Source: Paenacidovorax monticola (GTDB lineage: Bacteria > Pseudomonadota > Gammaproteobacteria > Burkholderiales > Burkholderiaceae_C). From it: a DNA stretch of 64,000 bases. The DNA lies in assembly GCF_014489595.1 (NCBI RefSeq), contig NZ_CP060790.1:2542001-2606000 (forward strand), given 5' to 3'. The position numbers and the translations under genes were made by a program. Numbering within the stretch: the first letter of the stretch is position 1; every line of letters begins with the position of its first letter. Below the pieces are notes generated by a model that saw nothing but the letters and a program-made list of their open reading frames with translations, did no database searches and was not told the DNA's origin. Below, piece by piece: positions 17,701 through 28,971 of this stretch.

Positions 17701-18534
17701 ATGCCGATCGATCAGTACTGCGTCATGGGCCACCCGGTGGAGCACAGCCGCTCGCCGTGGATCCATGCGCGCTTTGCCGCCCTCACGGGCCAGAACCTCG
17801 AATACACGCGCCGGCTCGTGCCGCTCACCGGCTTTGCCGAGGCCGTGCACGCCTTCGCGGCGGCCGGCGGGCGCGGCTGCAACGTCACCGTGCCCTTCAA
17901 GCTGGAAGCCGCCCAGCTCGCCACCACGCGCAGCGAACGCGTACGGCTCGCGGGCGCGGCCAACACCCTGGTCTTCGACGGCGGCACCGTCCATGCCGAC
18001 AACACCGACGGCCTGGGCCTCGTGGCCGACATCCAGCAAGGCGCGGGCGTGGCGCTGGCCGGGCGCGACGTGCTGCTCGTGGGTGCGGGCGGCGCCGCCG
18101 CCGGCGTGCTGGGCCCCATCCTCAGCGAGGGCCCGCGCCGCGTGGTGGTGGTGAACCGCACGCCCGAGCGCGCCCAGGCGCTCGTCCAGGCCCACGCCAC
18201 CGTCGCTTCGCTACAAAAAACAGAGCTGCTTGCGCAGCCCATTCAAGCGCCAGGGGCTGATTTCGACGTGGTCATCAACGCCACGGCCAGCAGTCTCGCG
18301 GGCGAAGGCGTGCCCGTGCCCGCCACCGTGCTGCGCACCGGCGGCCTGGCCTACGACATGATGTACGGCCCCGCCGCGCAAGGCTTTCTCGACTGGGCGA
18401 CCCACCATGGCGCCCAGGCGCGCGACGGCCTGGGCATGCTCGTGGAGCAGGCCGCCGAGGCCTTCGCGCTGTGGCGCGGCGTGCGCCCGCCTTCCGGTGC
18501 CGTGCTGGCCGAACTGCGCGCCACTATGGCATGA
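17701..18534 (+). CDS. aroE: Shikimate dehydrogenase (NADP)
   Basis: A 277-residue enzyme reducing 3-dehydroshikimate to shikimate. Substrate-site residues are seen in GHPVEHSRSPWIH (about 10-22), NVTVPFK (about 61-67, catalytic Lys) and NTDG (about 101-104); the NADP loop is GAGGAAAG (about 127-134) with VNRTPERA. The stop overlaps the mtgA start by 4 nt. Odd feature: codons between about 18210 and 18263 coincide with a copy of a palindromic repeat otherwise found between genes, giving a stretch of atypical, AT-richer codons (residues about 170-188). Confidence 0.96.
   Translation: MPIDQYCVMGHPVEHSRSPWIHARFAALTGQNLEYTRRLVPLTGFAEAVHAFAAAGGRGCNVTVPFKLEAAQLATTRSERVRLAGAANTLVFDGGTVHADNTDGLGLVADIQQGAGVALAGRDVLLVGAGGAAAGVLGPILSEGPRRVVVVNRTPERAQALVQAHATVASLQKTELLAQPIQAPGADFDVVINATASSLAGEGVPVPATVLRTGGLAYDMMYGPAAQGFLDWATHHGAQARDGLGMLVEQAAEAFALWRGVRPPSGAVLAELRATMA
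18210..18263 (+). repeat. Palindromic element, copy inside aroE
   Basis: Read on the minus strand the stretch contains CTGGCGCTT, a short spacer, GCGCAAGCAGCT, then a T/A-rich part ending GTAGC. This follows the same order of blocks as the intergenic copy at 22452-22504. It is read through in frame by aroE. Confidence 0.6.
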
Positions 18535-19265
18535 AGGGCCTGCTGCGCTGGATCGGCCTCGTGCTGTTCGCGGCCCTCGCGCTGCAGCTGTTCTTCGTGG
18601 GCCGCATCGCCGCCATGGCGGTCCTCGACCCCGAATCCACCACCTTCCAGCGCTCCGAGGCCTGGTCCCAGCTGCGCGAGCGCGGCGGCCTGCGCTGGCG
18701 CCAGCAGTGGGTGCCCTACGCGCGCATCTCGGACCACCTCAAGCGCGCCGTGATCGCGTCGGAGGACGACAGCTTCGCCAACCACGACGGTGTGGACTGG
18801 AACGCCATCGAGAAGGCCTGGGAGCGCAACGCACTGGCCGAAGCCCGTGCCGCCCAGCAGCAAAGCCGCGCCCCCGACCGCCCCGTGCGCGCGCCCAAGA
18901 TCCGCGGCGGCTCCACCATCACCCAGCAGCTCGCCAAGAACCTGCTGCTGTCGGGCGAGCGCACGCTGCTGCGCAAGGGGCAGGAGTTCGTGCTCACGCT
19001 GGCGCTGGAGCAATGGCTGTCCAAGCAGCGCATCCTGGAGATCTATCTCAACAACGTGGAATGGGGCGAGGGCGTGTTCGGCGCCGAGGCCGCCGCGCAG
19101 CACTACTTCCGCAAGAGCGCCTCCCAGCTCGCGCCCGCCGAGGCGGCACGCCTGGCGGTGATGCTGCCCGCGCCCAAGCGCTTCGAAAAGACGCCGGGCT
19201 CCGCCTACCTGGCCGGGCGCACCCGGACGATCCTGGGCCGGATGGCGAGCGCCGAACTGCCCTGA
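18531..19265 (+). CDS. mtgA: Monofunctional biosynthetic peptidoglycan transglycosylase
   Basis: A 244-residue GT51 enzyme that polymerises lipid II glycan strands on the periplasmic side. One N-terminal anchor helix (about 5-25) precedes the catalytic domain with ASEDDSFANHDGVDW (catalytic Glu, about 79-93), RGGSTITQQLAKNLLL (about 125-140) and EIYLNNVEWGEGVFGAEAAA (about 168-187). ATG at 18531 overlaps the aroE stop (ATGA) and gives the standard start, so the two are translationally coupled. Confidence 0.95.
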   Translation: MKGLLRWIGLVLFAALALQLFFVGRIAAMAVLDPESTTFQRSEAWSQLRERGGLRWRQQWVPYARISDHLKRAVIASEDDSFANHDGVDWNAIEKAWERNALAEARAAQQQSRAPDRPVRAPKIRGGSTITQQLAKNLLLSGERTLLRKGQEFVLTLALEQWLSKQRILEIYLNNVEWGEGVFGAEAAAQHYFRKSASQLAPAEAARLAVMLPAPKRFEKTPGSAYLAGRTRTILGRMASAELP

Positions 19266-19282
19266 GCCAGCACCGCAGCGCC

Positions 19283-20615
19283 TCAGCGCCCCAGGGCGTC
19301 GCGCGCACACCCACGGCCGTGGCGAGGCCATAGGCCACCATGGCAGCCCCACCAATGCGAACAGCGCCCAGGCCGGCGCCCCCGCCCGGTTCAGCAGCCA
19401 GCCCGCCACGGCCACCACCAACAGGCGGAAAGTGGACGCCAGCACGGGCAGCAGCACCTTGCCCGCCCCCTGCGAGGCGAAGTACAGCGTGAGCCCGAGC
19501 CCGAAGAAGCCGAACGCCGGCCCCGCCCAGCGCAGGTACAGCCGCGCCTGCGCCAGGACCTCGCCCTCGCGCGAGAACAGCCCGGCCCAGAGGTCCGGCG
19601 CCAGCGCCACCACCACGCCGATGCCCCCCACGATCAGCGCCGACACCCCGCCCGCCGTCCAGGCCACGCGGCGCGCGCGCGCCACCTGGCCCGCACCGAT
19701 GGCCATGCCCACCATGGGCACCGCGGCCACGCCCACCCCGAAGGCGATGGGCACCAGCAGGAATTCGAGCCGCACGCCGATGCCGTAGCCCGCCAGGGTC
19801 TGCACGCCGTGCCGCGCGACCAGCGCGGTGAGGATCAGCGTGATGAGCACCGTCTGCAGCGGCGACAGGCAGGCCAGCGCCCCCACGCGCAGGATGTCGG
19901 CGAACATGGCGCGCTGCGGCGCGATGCCCCGCAGCACCAGTGCCACGCGCGCACGGCCCGAGCGCAGAAACCACCACAGAAAGCCCGCCACGGCCACGTA
20001 GGCCAGCACCTGCCCGAGCGCAATGCCGGCCATGCCCCAGCGCGGCAGCGGCCCGAGCCCCAGGCCCAGCGATGCGCCCAGGCCGATCTGCAGCAGCGAT
20101 GCCGCCAGGATGGACAGCGAAGGCACGCGCATGTTGCCCGTGCCGCGCAGCACGGAGATCAGCGTGTTGCACAGCCAGGTCGCGGGCGTGGCGAGGAATA
20201 CCACCCGCGCGTAGCCGATGGCCTGCTCCAGCACCTCGCCCCGGCCGCCGAGCGCCTGGTACAGCCACGGGCCCGCGAGCTGCAGCAGCACGCAGAAGAA
20301 CAGGCCCGCACCGCAGCCGATCCACAGCGCATGCGCGGCCAGAACCTGGGCCCGCGCGGTATCGCCCGCGCCGAGCGCGCGCGCGATGGCCGACGACACC
20401 CCGCCGCCCATCGCACCCGCCGAGAACATCTGCATGAGCATCACGAACGGGAACACCAGCGCCATCGCCGCCAGCGGCGCCACGCCGAGCAGGCCGACGT
20501 AGAACGTCTCCGCAATGCCCACGGCCGCGGCCGCCGCCATGGCCAGCACGTTGGGCAGCGCCAGGCGCAGCAGCGTGGGAAGAATGGGGCCGTCGAGGAG
20601 CGTGCGGGTGTTCAT
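19283..20615 (-). CDS. MATE-family multidrug/cation exporter (frame broken at the C-terminus)
   Basis: A polytopic inner-membrane protein with about 12 hydrophobic segments, about 444 residues after restoring two missing bases near 19345 and 19310. Family marks include MNTRTLLDGPILPTLLRLALPN at the start, SAGAMGGGVSSAIARALGAG and the duplicated half with GVGVAAVPMVGMAIGAGQ. Such transporters export cationic drugs in exchange for Na+ or H+. The C-terminal end is inferred: it makes the length divisible by three and ends DALGR, but it is not certain. It is convergent with mtgA. Confidence 0.82.
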
Positions 20616-20703
20616 CGCCCCATCTTGCCAAGACAAGGCCCACAGCACCTGCCGCATGCGCGACTGCCCGGCGTGCGCCCCCTTGCCCCGTATGATCCCC
20701 GCC

Positions 20704-21441
20704 ATGCTGCTTGCCAAACTGATGAGCCTCTTCCTGCTGGGCCTGGTGCGCTTTCTCACGGGTGCGCAGGCGCGCTGGTACGGCTGCCCCCCAAGGCGGA
20801 ACAGCGCATCTACTTTGCCAACCACCAGAGCCATGCCGACCTCGTGATGATCTGGGCCGCCCTGCCCGAGGAGCTGCGCAGCATCACCCGCCCCATCGCG
20901 GCCAAGGACTACTGGACCAAGACCCCTTCCGGCAGTGGATCACCACGGCCGTGTTCAACGCCGTCTATGTGGACCGGCAGTCCGGACCGGCCCCGGCCGC
21001 GCCGGCGCAGCCGCCTGCGGGCGCCGACGCGCCGGGCGCGCCGCCCGGCGGGCCCGACCCGACCCCACCTTCGCGCCCACGCCCAGCCCCGAGGCCCTGC
21101 GCGCCGCGCTGCCCGAGGGCGACCCGCTCATGCCGCTGGTGCGCGCGCTGGAGAGCGGCGACTCGATCGTGATTTTTCCGGAGGGCACGCGCGGCCACGG
21201 CGACGAGCCCCAGCCCTTCAAGTCGGGCCTGTACAAGCTGGCCCAGATGTTCCCGCAGGTGGTGCTGGTGCCCGCCTGGATCAACAACGTGCAGCGCGTC
21301 ATGCCCAAGGGCGAGGTCGTGCCCGTGCCCATCCTGTGCTCGGTCACCTTCGGCGCGCCGATCCGGCCCGAGCCCGGCGAGGAGCGCCGCCCCTTCCTCG
21401 ATCGCGCGCGCCAGGCCGTGATCGCGCTGCGCGAGGTGTGA
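20704..21441 (+). CDS. PlsC-like 1-acyl-glycerol-3-phosphate acyltransferase (three frame breaks)
   Basis: About 246 residues after restoring single bases near 20780, 20930 and 21065. The acyltransferase block I NHQSHADLVMIW (NHxxxxD) and block III FPEGTRGHG are present in different frames of the same locus, with FRQWITTAVFNAVYVDR between them and VVPVPILCSVTFGAPI near the end. A hydrophobic N-terminal helix anchors it to the membrane. It is followed after 1 nt by a CdsA-like gene, so the pair would convert lysophosphatidate to CDP-diacylglycerol. The breaks all fit missing bases. Confidence 0.8.
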
Positions 21442-21442
21442 C

Positions 21443-22447
21443 ATGTACGGACTGCTCCGCACCCTCACGACCACGCAGCAGATCGGCGCGCTGTTCATCG
21501 CCGTGTTCGGCGTGCTCACCCTGGTGACGGTCTATGCCTTCGCGCGCGGCCTGCGCGAGCCCGATGGCGACGACCCCGCCGTGCTGCTCGCGCACGAGGC
21601 TGCCGTGCAGGAGCACAAGCGCTTCTGGAGCCTGCTCAAGACCTCGTGGTTCATGGCCACGGTGTTCTGGGTCGGCTGGGCGCTGGGCGACACCGTGGCC
21701 ACGGTGCTGTTCGCGATCGTGGCCTTCTTCGCGCTGCGCGAGTTCATCACGCTCTCACCCACGCGCCGGGGCGACCACCGCAGCCTGGTGCTGGCCTTCT
21801 TCGTGGTGCTGCCGCTGCAGTTCATCATCGTGGGCCTGCGCCGCTTCGACCTGTTCACGGTGTTCATCCCGGTCTATGTGTTCCTCGCGCTGCCCGTGGC
21901 CAGCGCGCTGGCCAACGACCCGCAGCGTTTCCTGGAGCGCAATGCCAAGCTGCAGTGGGGCATCATGGTCTGCGTGTACGGCATGAGCCACGTGCCCGCC
22001 CTGCTGCTGCTCGACTTTCCCGGCCACCGGGGCAAGGGCGCCTTCCTCGTGTTCTACCTCGTGTTCGTGGTGCAGACCTGCATGATCGTGCAACACCTCG
22101 TGGGCCGGCGCTTCGCGCACGCCCCCGTGGCGCCGCTGGTGAGCCAGAGCTTCCAGTGGCCCAGTTGGTTCGCGGGCGTGGGCGTGGGCGGGCTCGTGGG
22201 GGTGCTGCTGTCGTTCATCACGCCGTTCCAGCCCGGGCAGGCGCTGGGCATGGCGCTGCTGGCCTGCGTGGCGGGCAGCCTGGGCCACCTCGTGATGAAG
22301 GCGCTCAAGCGCGACCGCGGCGTGACCAGCTGGGGCATGCAGGGCCTGTCGGTGACGGGCGCGGGCGGCCTGCTGGACCGCGTGGACGCGCTGTGCTTCG
22401 CGGCTCCCGTGTTCTTCCACTCGGCGCGCTGGTATTTCGACCTTTGA
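21443..22447 (+). CDS. CdsA-like phosphatidate cytidylyltransferase
   Basis: A 334-residue polytopic membrane protein with about eight hydrophobic segments. The CDP-diglyceride synthetase signature is near the C-terminus (SLGHLVMKALKRDRGVTSWG, then GGLLDRVDALCF). It activates phosphatidate with CTP. Pairing with a PlsC-like gene resembles accessory phospholipid-synthesis pairs (E. coli YnbB-like) rather than the housekeeping CdsA locus. It is followed by a palindromic repeat and ruvC. Confidence 0.88.
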   Translation: MYGLLRTLTTTQQIGALFIAVFGVLTLVTVYAFARGLREPDGDDPAVLLAHEAAVQEHKRFWSLLKTSWFMATVFWVGWALGDTVATVLFAIVAFFALREFITLSPTRRGDHRSLVLAFFVVLPLQFIIVGLRRFDLFTVFIPVYVFLALPVASALANDPQRFLERNAKLQWGIMVCVYGMSHVPALLLLDFPGHRGKGAFLVFYLVFVVQTCMIVQHLVGRRFAHAPVAPLVSQSFQWPSWFAGVGVGGLVGVLLSFITPFQPGQALGMALLACVAGSLGHLVMKALKRDRGVTSWGMQGLSVTGAGGLLDRVDALCFAAPVFFHSARWYFDL

Positions 22448-22451
22448 ATCA

Positions 22452-22504
22452 TTTTGGCTGCTGGCGCTTCACCATCAAGCGCAAGCAGCTATTCAAACAG
22501 TAGC
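22452..22504 (+). repeat. Palindromic element between cdsA-like gene and ruvC
   Basis: GGCTGCTGGCGCTT, a 7-nt loop and AAGCGCAAGCAGCT form a near-perfect stem-loop, flanked by TTTT on one side and AAACAGTAGC on the other. It is the clearest copy of the dispersed element seen in this window. It ends 2 nt before the ruvC ATG, so ruvC has no normal ribosome-binding site. Confidence 0.8.
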
Positions 22505-22506
22505 AA

Positions 22507-23055
22507 ATGCGCATTCTCGGCATCGACCCCGGCCTGCAGACCACCGGCTTCGGCGTGGTGGACGTGGACGGCCACCACCTGAGCTACGTGGCCAGCGGCA
22601 CCATCCGCACCACGCAGCTGGCGCTCGGCGACCTGCCGGGCCGGCTCAAGGTGCTCTTCGACGGCATCACCGAGGTGGCCCGGCGCTACGGGCCGGACAC
22701 GACGGCCGTGGAGATCGTCTTCGTCAACGTCAACCCCCAGTCCACGCTGCTGCTGGGCCAGGCGCGCGGCGCGGCCATCACCGCCCTGGTGGCCAGCAAC
22801 CTGCCCGTGGCCGAGTACACGGCGCTGCAGATGAAGAAGGCCGTGGTCGGCCACGGCCGGGCGGCCAAGAGCCAGGTGCAGGAGATGGTGCGCCGCCTGC
22901 TGCAGTTGCCCGGCCTGCCCGGCACCGATGCGGCCGACGCGCTGGGCCTGGCCATCACCCATGCGCACGCGGGCGCGGCCATGGCCAGGGTGGCCGAGGT
23001 GGCGCCGCTGCAACGCCGCCAGCACGCGATGTACAAGGGCGGGCGCAGCTACTGA
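22507..23055 (+). CDS. ruvC: RuvC Holliday-junction endonuclease
   Basis: A 182-residue resolvase that cuts Holliday junctions with RuvAB. Catalytic acidic residues are in GIDPG (Asp7), AVEIVFVN (Glu, about 67-74) and [16 protein letters not shown] (about 139-154). Length is normal. RuvA and RuvB are not adjacent. The ATG follows directly after a palindromic repeat and no Shine-Dalgarno is visible, so translation efficiency may be low. Confidence 0.95.
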   Translation: MRILGIDPGLQTTGFGVVDVDGHHLSYVASGTIRTTQLALGDLPGRLKVLFDGITEVARRYGPDTTAVEIVFVNVNPQSTLLLGQARGAAITALVASNLPVAEYTALQMKKAVVGHGRAAKSQVQEMVRRLLQLPGLPGTDAADALGLAITHAHAGAAMARVAEVAPLQRRQHAMYKGGRSY

Positions 23056-23135
23056 GCGGCATCCCTCCCGTGGCGTCACGGCGTCCACCAGTGTGCGGTG
23101 CACAACGGCGCGGCAAACTGGTGTAGAAAGGGCCC

Positions 23136-23567
23136 ATGCATCCACCGCCCCCTGCCGCGCCCGACGACCGCTTCGCACACCGCGAGGCGCCGCAGTTCTT
23201 CGTGTTCGTGAAGATCCCCGTGCAGCGGCACGCCTTCGACCCTCTGCACCGGCGCGAGGAGCAGATCGACGAGGCCCTGCGCGCCCAGGGCCTGGGCGCC
23301 GTGGTGGGCTGGGGCGACTCGCTGGGCGAACGCCGCGCCGACGGCTCGCGCGTGGCGGCCTACATCCGCATCGACATCACGGTGAACGACCTGGGGCGCG
23401 CGCGTGCCGCGCTGCACGCGTTGCTGCCCGCACTGGACGCGCCCGCCGGCACCGAGATCCACTACACCTTGGGCGAGCAACGCCGCTTCGACCTGGCCAG
23501 CGCCATGGGCTGGCTGCTGGCGCAGGAGCCCCAGGCCGTGCGCGGCAAGGGCCCGCACACGATCTAG
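23136..23567 (+). CDS. Unknown conserved-looking protein, 143 aa
   Basis: A soluble protein starting MHPPPPAAPDDRFAHREAP, with predicted alternating strands and helices (QFFVFVKIPVQ, AAYIRIDITVND, EIHYTLGEQ) that suggest a ferredoxin-like alpha/beta fold. I do not recognise the family. It is convergent with the chemoreceptor gene, with 19 nt between the stops. Coding use and the position between two genes support it. Confidence 0.65.
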   Translation: MHPPPPAAPDDRFAHREAPQFFVFVKIPVQRHAFDPLHRREEQIDEALRAQGLGAVVGWGDSLGERRADGSRVAAYIRIDITVNDLGRARAALHALLPALDAPAGTEIHYTLGEQRRFDLASAMGWLLAQEPQAVRGKGPHTI

Positions 23568-23586
23568 GGCCCGGCCTCCCGCCAGC

Positions 23587-25224
23587 TCACTGCAGCTGCA
23601 ATGCGGCCTCGCGCTCGAAGCCCACGGCGGCAGCGGGCGCCGCCGCGCGCGAGCCGTGGGAGGCCCCCGCGCCCAGCTTGAACTGGCTGACGGCGCTCGT
23701 GAGGTGGCGGGCCTGCTCGCGCAGCGACTCGGAGGCGGCCGTGGACTGCTCCACCAGTGCGGCGTTCTGCTGCGTCATCTGGTCGAGCTGGCGCACCGAC
23801 TGGTGGATCTGGCCGATGTTGTCGCGCTGCTCGGCCGAGGCCGCCGTGATCTCGCCGATGATGCCGGACACGCGCCGCACGCTGCCCACGATCTCGCTCA
23901 TGGTCTGGCCCGCCTGGCCCACGAGGCGCGAGCCGTCCTCCACGCGCTCGACCGAACTGCCGATGAGGCCCTTGATCTGCTTGGCTGCCTCGGCGCTGCG
24001 CTGCGCCAGGCTGCGCACCTCGGCCGCCACCACGGCGAAGCCTCGGCCCTGTTCACCCGCACGCGCGGCCTCCACCGCGGCATTGAGCGCCAGGATGTTG
24101 GTCTGGAATGCAATGGAGTCGATCACCCCGGTGATGTCGGCGATCTGGCGCGAGCTGGCCGTGATCTGGTCCATGGTGCTCACCACCTGCGCCACCACCG
24201 TGCCCCCACGCCCGGCCACCTCGGCGGCAGAGGCCGCGAAGTCGCTCGCGTGGCGCGACGATTCGGCGCTCTGCTGCACGGCGCCCGTGAGCAGCTCCAT
24301 CGACGAGGCCGTCTCCTGCAGGTTCGCGGCCGTCTGTTCGGTGCGCAGGCTCAGGTCGTGGTTGCCCGTGGCGATCTCGCCGCTGGCCGTGGCGATGTTG
24401 CCCGCCGCGTCCTGCACCTGGCGCACCAGGGCGCGCAGCGCGTCCTGCATGCGGCCCATGGCGGCCACGAGCTGGCCCACCTCGTCCTGCTGCTGGGCGC
24501 GCACCTCGTGCGTGAGGTCGCCCGCCGCGATGTGCTCGGCCAGGTCGCGCGCCTCGCCCAGCGAACGCGTGATGGAGCGCACGCTGGTGAGCGTGAGCGG
24601 AATGAGCACGGCCAGTGCCACCACCAGCGTCACGCCAATGAGGGCGGACATGGTGGACGTGCGCGTGTCCACGGCCTGGCGCGCCTCCTCCATCTGCTCA
24701 CGCGCGCTCCTGGCAAGGTTCGAGAAGAGCTGGTCCGTGGCCTCCATGTGGCCCTTGAGGCGGTCCGCATAGGCGCCGCCACCCGCGCCGTCGAGCTGTG
24801 CGCCCTCGATCTTCTCGAAGATGGGGTTGATGCCGTCGGCGTACTGCTGGATCTCGGCCAGCGACTGGTCCACGGCCTTCACGAAATCGGCATCGTCCGC
24901 CTGGGCACGGCGCACCTCGCCCAGGCTCTTGCGCAGCGCACCCAGGGTCTTGCCCCAGCGCTCGCGCAGGGCCGCCACCTCGACCGCGTTGTTGAAGTTG
25001 ATGATGATGTCCTTCTCGGCGCGGCGCAGTTCGCCCAGCGTGGTGCGCAGCTCGGCCATGTCGGTCAGCGTCTGCACGCGCTCGGCGAACAGCACCTGCA
25101 GCGTGGCGCGCGTGCGGTCCAGCGCCCCATAGCCCATCGCGCCGATCACCACCAGCAACACCAAGGAAAAAATCGTGCCGAAATACAGGCGCGCGCGGAT
25201 GGACAGACGGCCCAGGACGTTCAT
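23587..25224 (-). CDS. Methyl-accepting chemotaxis protein
   Basis: A 545-residue inner-membrane chemoreceptor. Membrane helix 1 is at about 11-31, a four-helix-bundle periplasmic sensor (4HB_MCP type) follows, and helix 2 is at about 190-212. The HAMP domain ([20 protein letters not shown]) is next, then a cytoplasmic signalling domain with the highly conserved tip [20 protein letters not shown] at about 390. The C-terminus has no clear NWETF-type CheR pentapeptide. The ligand is unknown. No che genes are adjacent. Confidence 0.95.
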   Translation of the reverse strand: MNVLGRLSIRARLYFGTIFSLVLLVVIGAMGYGALDRTRATLQVLFAERVQTLTDMAELRTTLGELRRAEKDIIINFNNAVEVAALRERWGKTLGALRKSLGEVRRAQADDADFVKAVDQSLAEIQQYADGINPIFEKIEGAQLDGAGGGAYADRLKGHMEATDQLFSNLARSAREQMEEARQAVDTRTSTMSALIGVTLVVALAVLIPLTLTSVRSITRSLGEARDLAEHIAAGDLTHEVRAQQQDEVGQLVAAMGRMQDALRALVRQVQDAAGNIATASGEIATGNHDLSLRTEQTAANLQETASSMELLTGAVQQSAESSRHASDFAASAAEVAGRGGTVVAQVVSTMDQITASSRQIADITGVIDSIAFQTNILALNAAVEAARAGEQGRGFAVVAAEVRSLAQRSAEAAKQIKGLIGSSVERVEDGSRLVGQAGQTMSEIVGSVRRVSGIIGEITAASAEQRDNIGQIHQSVRQLDQMTQQNAALVEQSTAASESLREQARHLTSAVSQFKLGAGASHGSRAAAPAAAVGFEREAALQLQ

Positions 25225-27714
<2,490 letters not shown>

Positions 27715-27729
27715 GGGCAGGCGGGAAAA

Positions 27730-27906
27730 TCAGGCGATACGCCCCGCAATGAGCACCGCGAAGAAAACGAACGCCGCGATCAGGGTCCATTTGAGGATGA
27801 TGAGCCCGAAGCGCTTGTAACGCGCCTGCCCCGTGCCGGCATAGAACGCGAACGACACGGCCGCCATGAGCAGCAGCAGGGTCGCGATCCAGCGGAAGAT
27901 CAGCAT
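27730..27906 (-). CDS. Small two-helix membrane protein, 58 aa
   Basis: A 58-residue protein starting MLIFRWIATLLLLMAAV with two membrane helices (about 4-24 and 37-57) separated by a basic turn (GQARYKRFG). The gene overlaps the end of lpxC in another frame and shares its strand, suggesting co-transcription. Function is unknown. Confidence 0.6.
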   Translation of the reverse strand: MLIFRWIATLLLLMAAVSFAFYAGTGQARYKRFGLIILKWTLIAAFVFFAVLIAGRIA

Positions 27907-27916
27907 GCGCGCCCGC

Positions 27917-28840
27917 TCACCAGGCGCGCGCGGGCTGGGTGAACCCCGCCGGCGCCTGGCGCTCGTTCTCGAACGTGGCGACCTCCCAGGCATCCTTCTG
28001 CTCCAGCAGCGCGCGCAGCAGCTGGTTGTTCATGGCGTGGCCCGAACGGAATGCACTGTAGGCCGCGAGCAGCGGCTTGCCGATGAGGTAGAGGTCGCCC
28101 ATGGCGTCGAGGATCTTGTGCCGGGCGAACTCGGCGTCGTAGCGCAGCCCGTCGCTGTTGAGCACCTTGTAATCGTCCATGACGATGGCGTTGTCGAGCC
28201 CGCCGCCGAGCGCCAGGCCGTTGGAGCGCAGCATTTCCACGTCACGCGTGAAGCCGAAGGTGCGCGCGCGCGCGATGTCGCGGCTGTAGTTGCCCGAGCC
28301 CAGGTCGAACTCCACGCACTGGCCCGTGGAGTCGACGGCCGGGTGGGCAAAGTCGATCTCGAAGCGCAGCTTGAAGCCGTGGTAGGGCTCCAGGCGGGCC
28401 CACTTGAGGTTGGCGCCCTCGCCTTCGCGCACCTCGACGGGCCGGGTCACGCGGATGAAGCGCTTGGGCGCGTTCTGCAGTTCCACGCCCGCACTCTGCA
28501 GCAGGAACACGAACGAGGCCGAGGAGCCGTCGAGGATGGGCACCTCTTCGGCCGTGATGTCGATGTAGAGGTTGTCCAGCCCCAGGCCCGCGCAGGCCGA
28601 CATGAGGTGCTCCACGGTGTGCACCTTGGCGCCGCCGTTGCCGATCGTGGAGGCCATGCGGGTGTCGGTCACGGCCTGGGCGCTGATCGGGATGTCCACG
28701 GGCTCGGGCAAGTCCACGCGCCGGAAGACGATGCCGGTGTCCGGCTGGGCCGGGCGCAGGGTCAGCTCGACCCGCTGGCCGCTGTGCAGGCCCACGCCCA
28801 CGGCGCGGGTCAAGGTCTTGATCGTGCGTTGCTGCAGCAT
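27917..28840 (-). CDS. lpxC: UDP-3-O-acyl-N-acetylglucosamine deacetylase
   Basis: A 307-residue zinc amidase, the committed step of lipid A synthesis, in the cytosol. It starts [21 protein letters not shown]; zinc and catalytic residues lie in [10 protein letters not shown] (about 73-82), [10 protein letters not shown] (about 102-111) and [15 protein letters not shown] (His/Asp, about 233-247), with [10 protein letters not shown] near the end. Length matches E. coli (305). It lies beyond ftsZ, separated by a probable terminator, with its own promoter just before the ATG. No Shine-Dalgarno is seen. Confidence 0.97.
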   Translation of the reverse strand: MLQQRTIKTLTRAVGVGLHSGQRVELTLRPAQPDTGIVFRRVDLPEPVDIPISAQAVTDTRMASTIGNGGAKVHTVEHLMSACAGLGLDNLYIDITAEEVPILDGSSASFVFLLQSAGVELQNAPKRFIRVTRPVEVREGEGANLKWARLEPYHGFKLRFEIDFAHPAVDSTGQCVEFDLGSGNYSRDIARARTFGFTRDVEMLRSNGLALGGGLDNAIVMDDYKVLNSDGLRYDAEFARHKILDAMGDLYLIGKPLLAAYSAFRSGHAMNNQLLRALLEQKDAWEVATFENERQAPAGFTQPARAW

Positions 28841-28846
28841 CCCGCA

Positions 28847-28875
28847 ATTTTAGTGGGCCGGCCCCCGGGCTGCAC
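28847..28875 (-). promoter_or_regulatory. Probable lpxC promoter
   Basis: GTGCAG (28875-28870) and TAAAAT (28852-28847) are 17 nt apart. The -10 box ends 6 nt before the lpxC ATG, so the transcript would be leaderless or nearly so, in agreement with the missing Shine-Dalgarno. Confidence 0.5.
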
Positions 28876-28900
28876 GCCCGTTGCCGCTATGGCCTTGATA

Positions 28901-28943
28901 GAAAACAGACAAGCCGGCGCAGCCGCGAAGGCCACGCCGGCTT
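28901..28943 (-). terminator. Probable ftsZ terminator
   Basis: AAGCCGGCG (28943-28935) and CGCCGGCTT (28919-28911) form a perfect 9-bp stem with a 15-nt loop, followed by GTCTGTTTTC. It lies between ftsZ and lpxC and would end the dcw transcript. Confidence 0.6.
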
Positions 28944-28971
28944 TGAGAGGACAAGCCGGTGAGGAAGAGGC

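Noticed and set aside
20780..21070. Programmed frameshifting in the PlsC-like gene and others
   Set aside because: No slippery heptamer with downstream structure is apparent, there are three breaks in one gene, and the same kind of break hits unrelated housekeeping genes. Missing bases are the simpler explanation.
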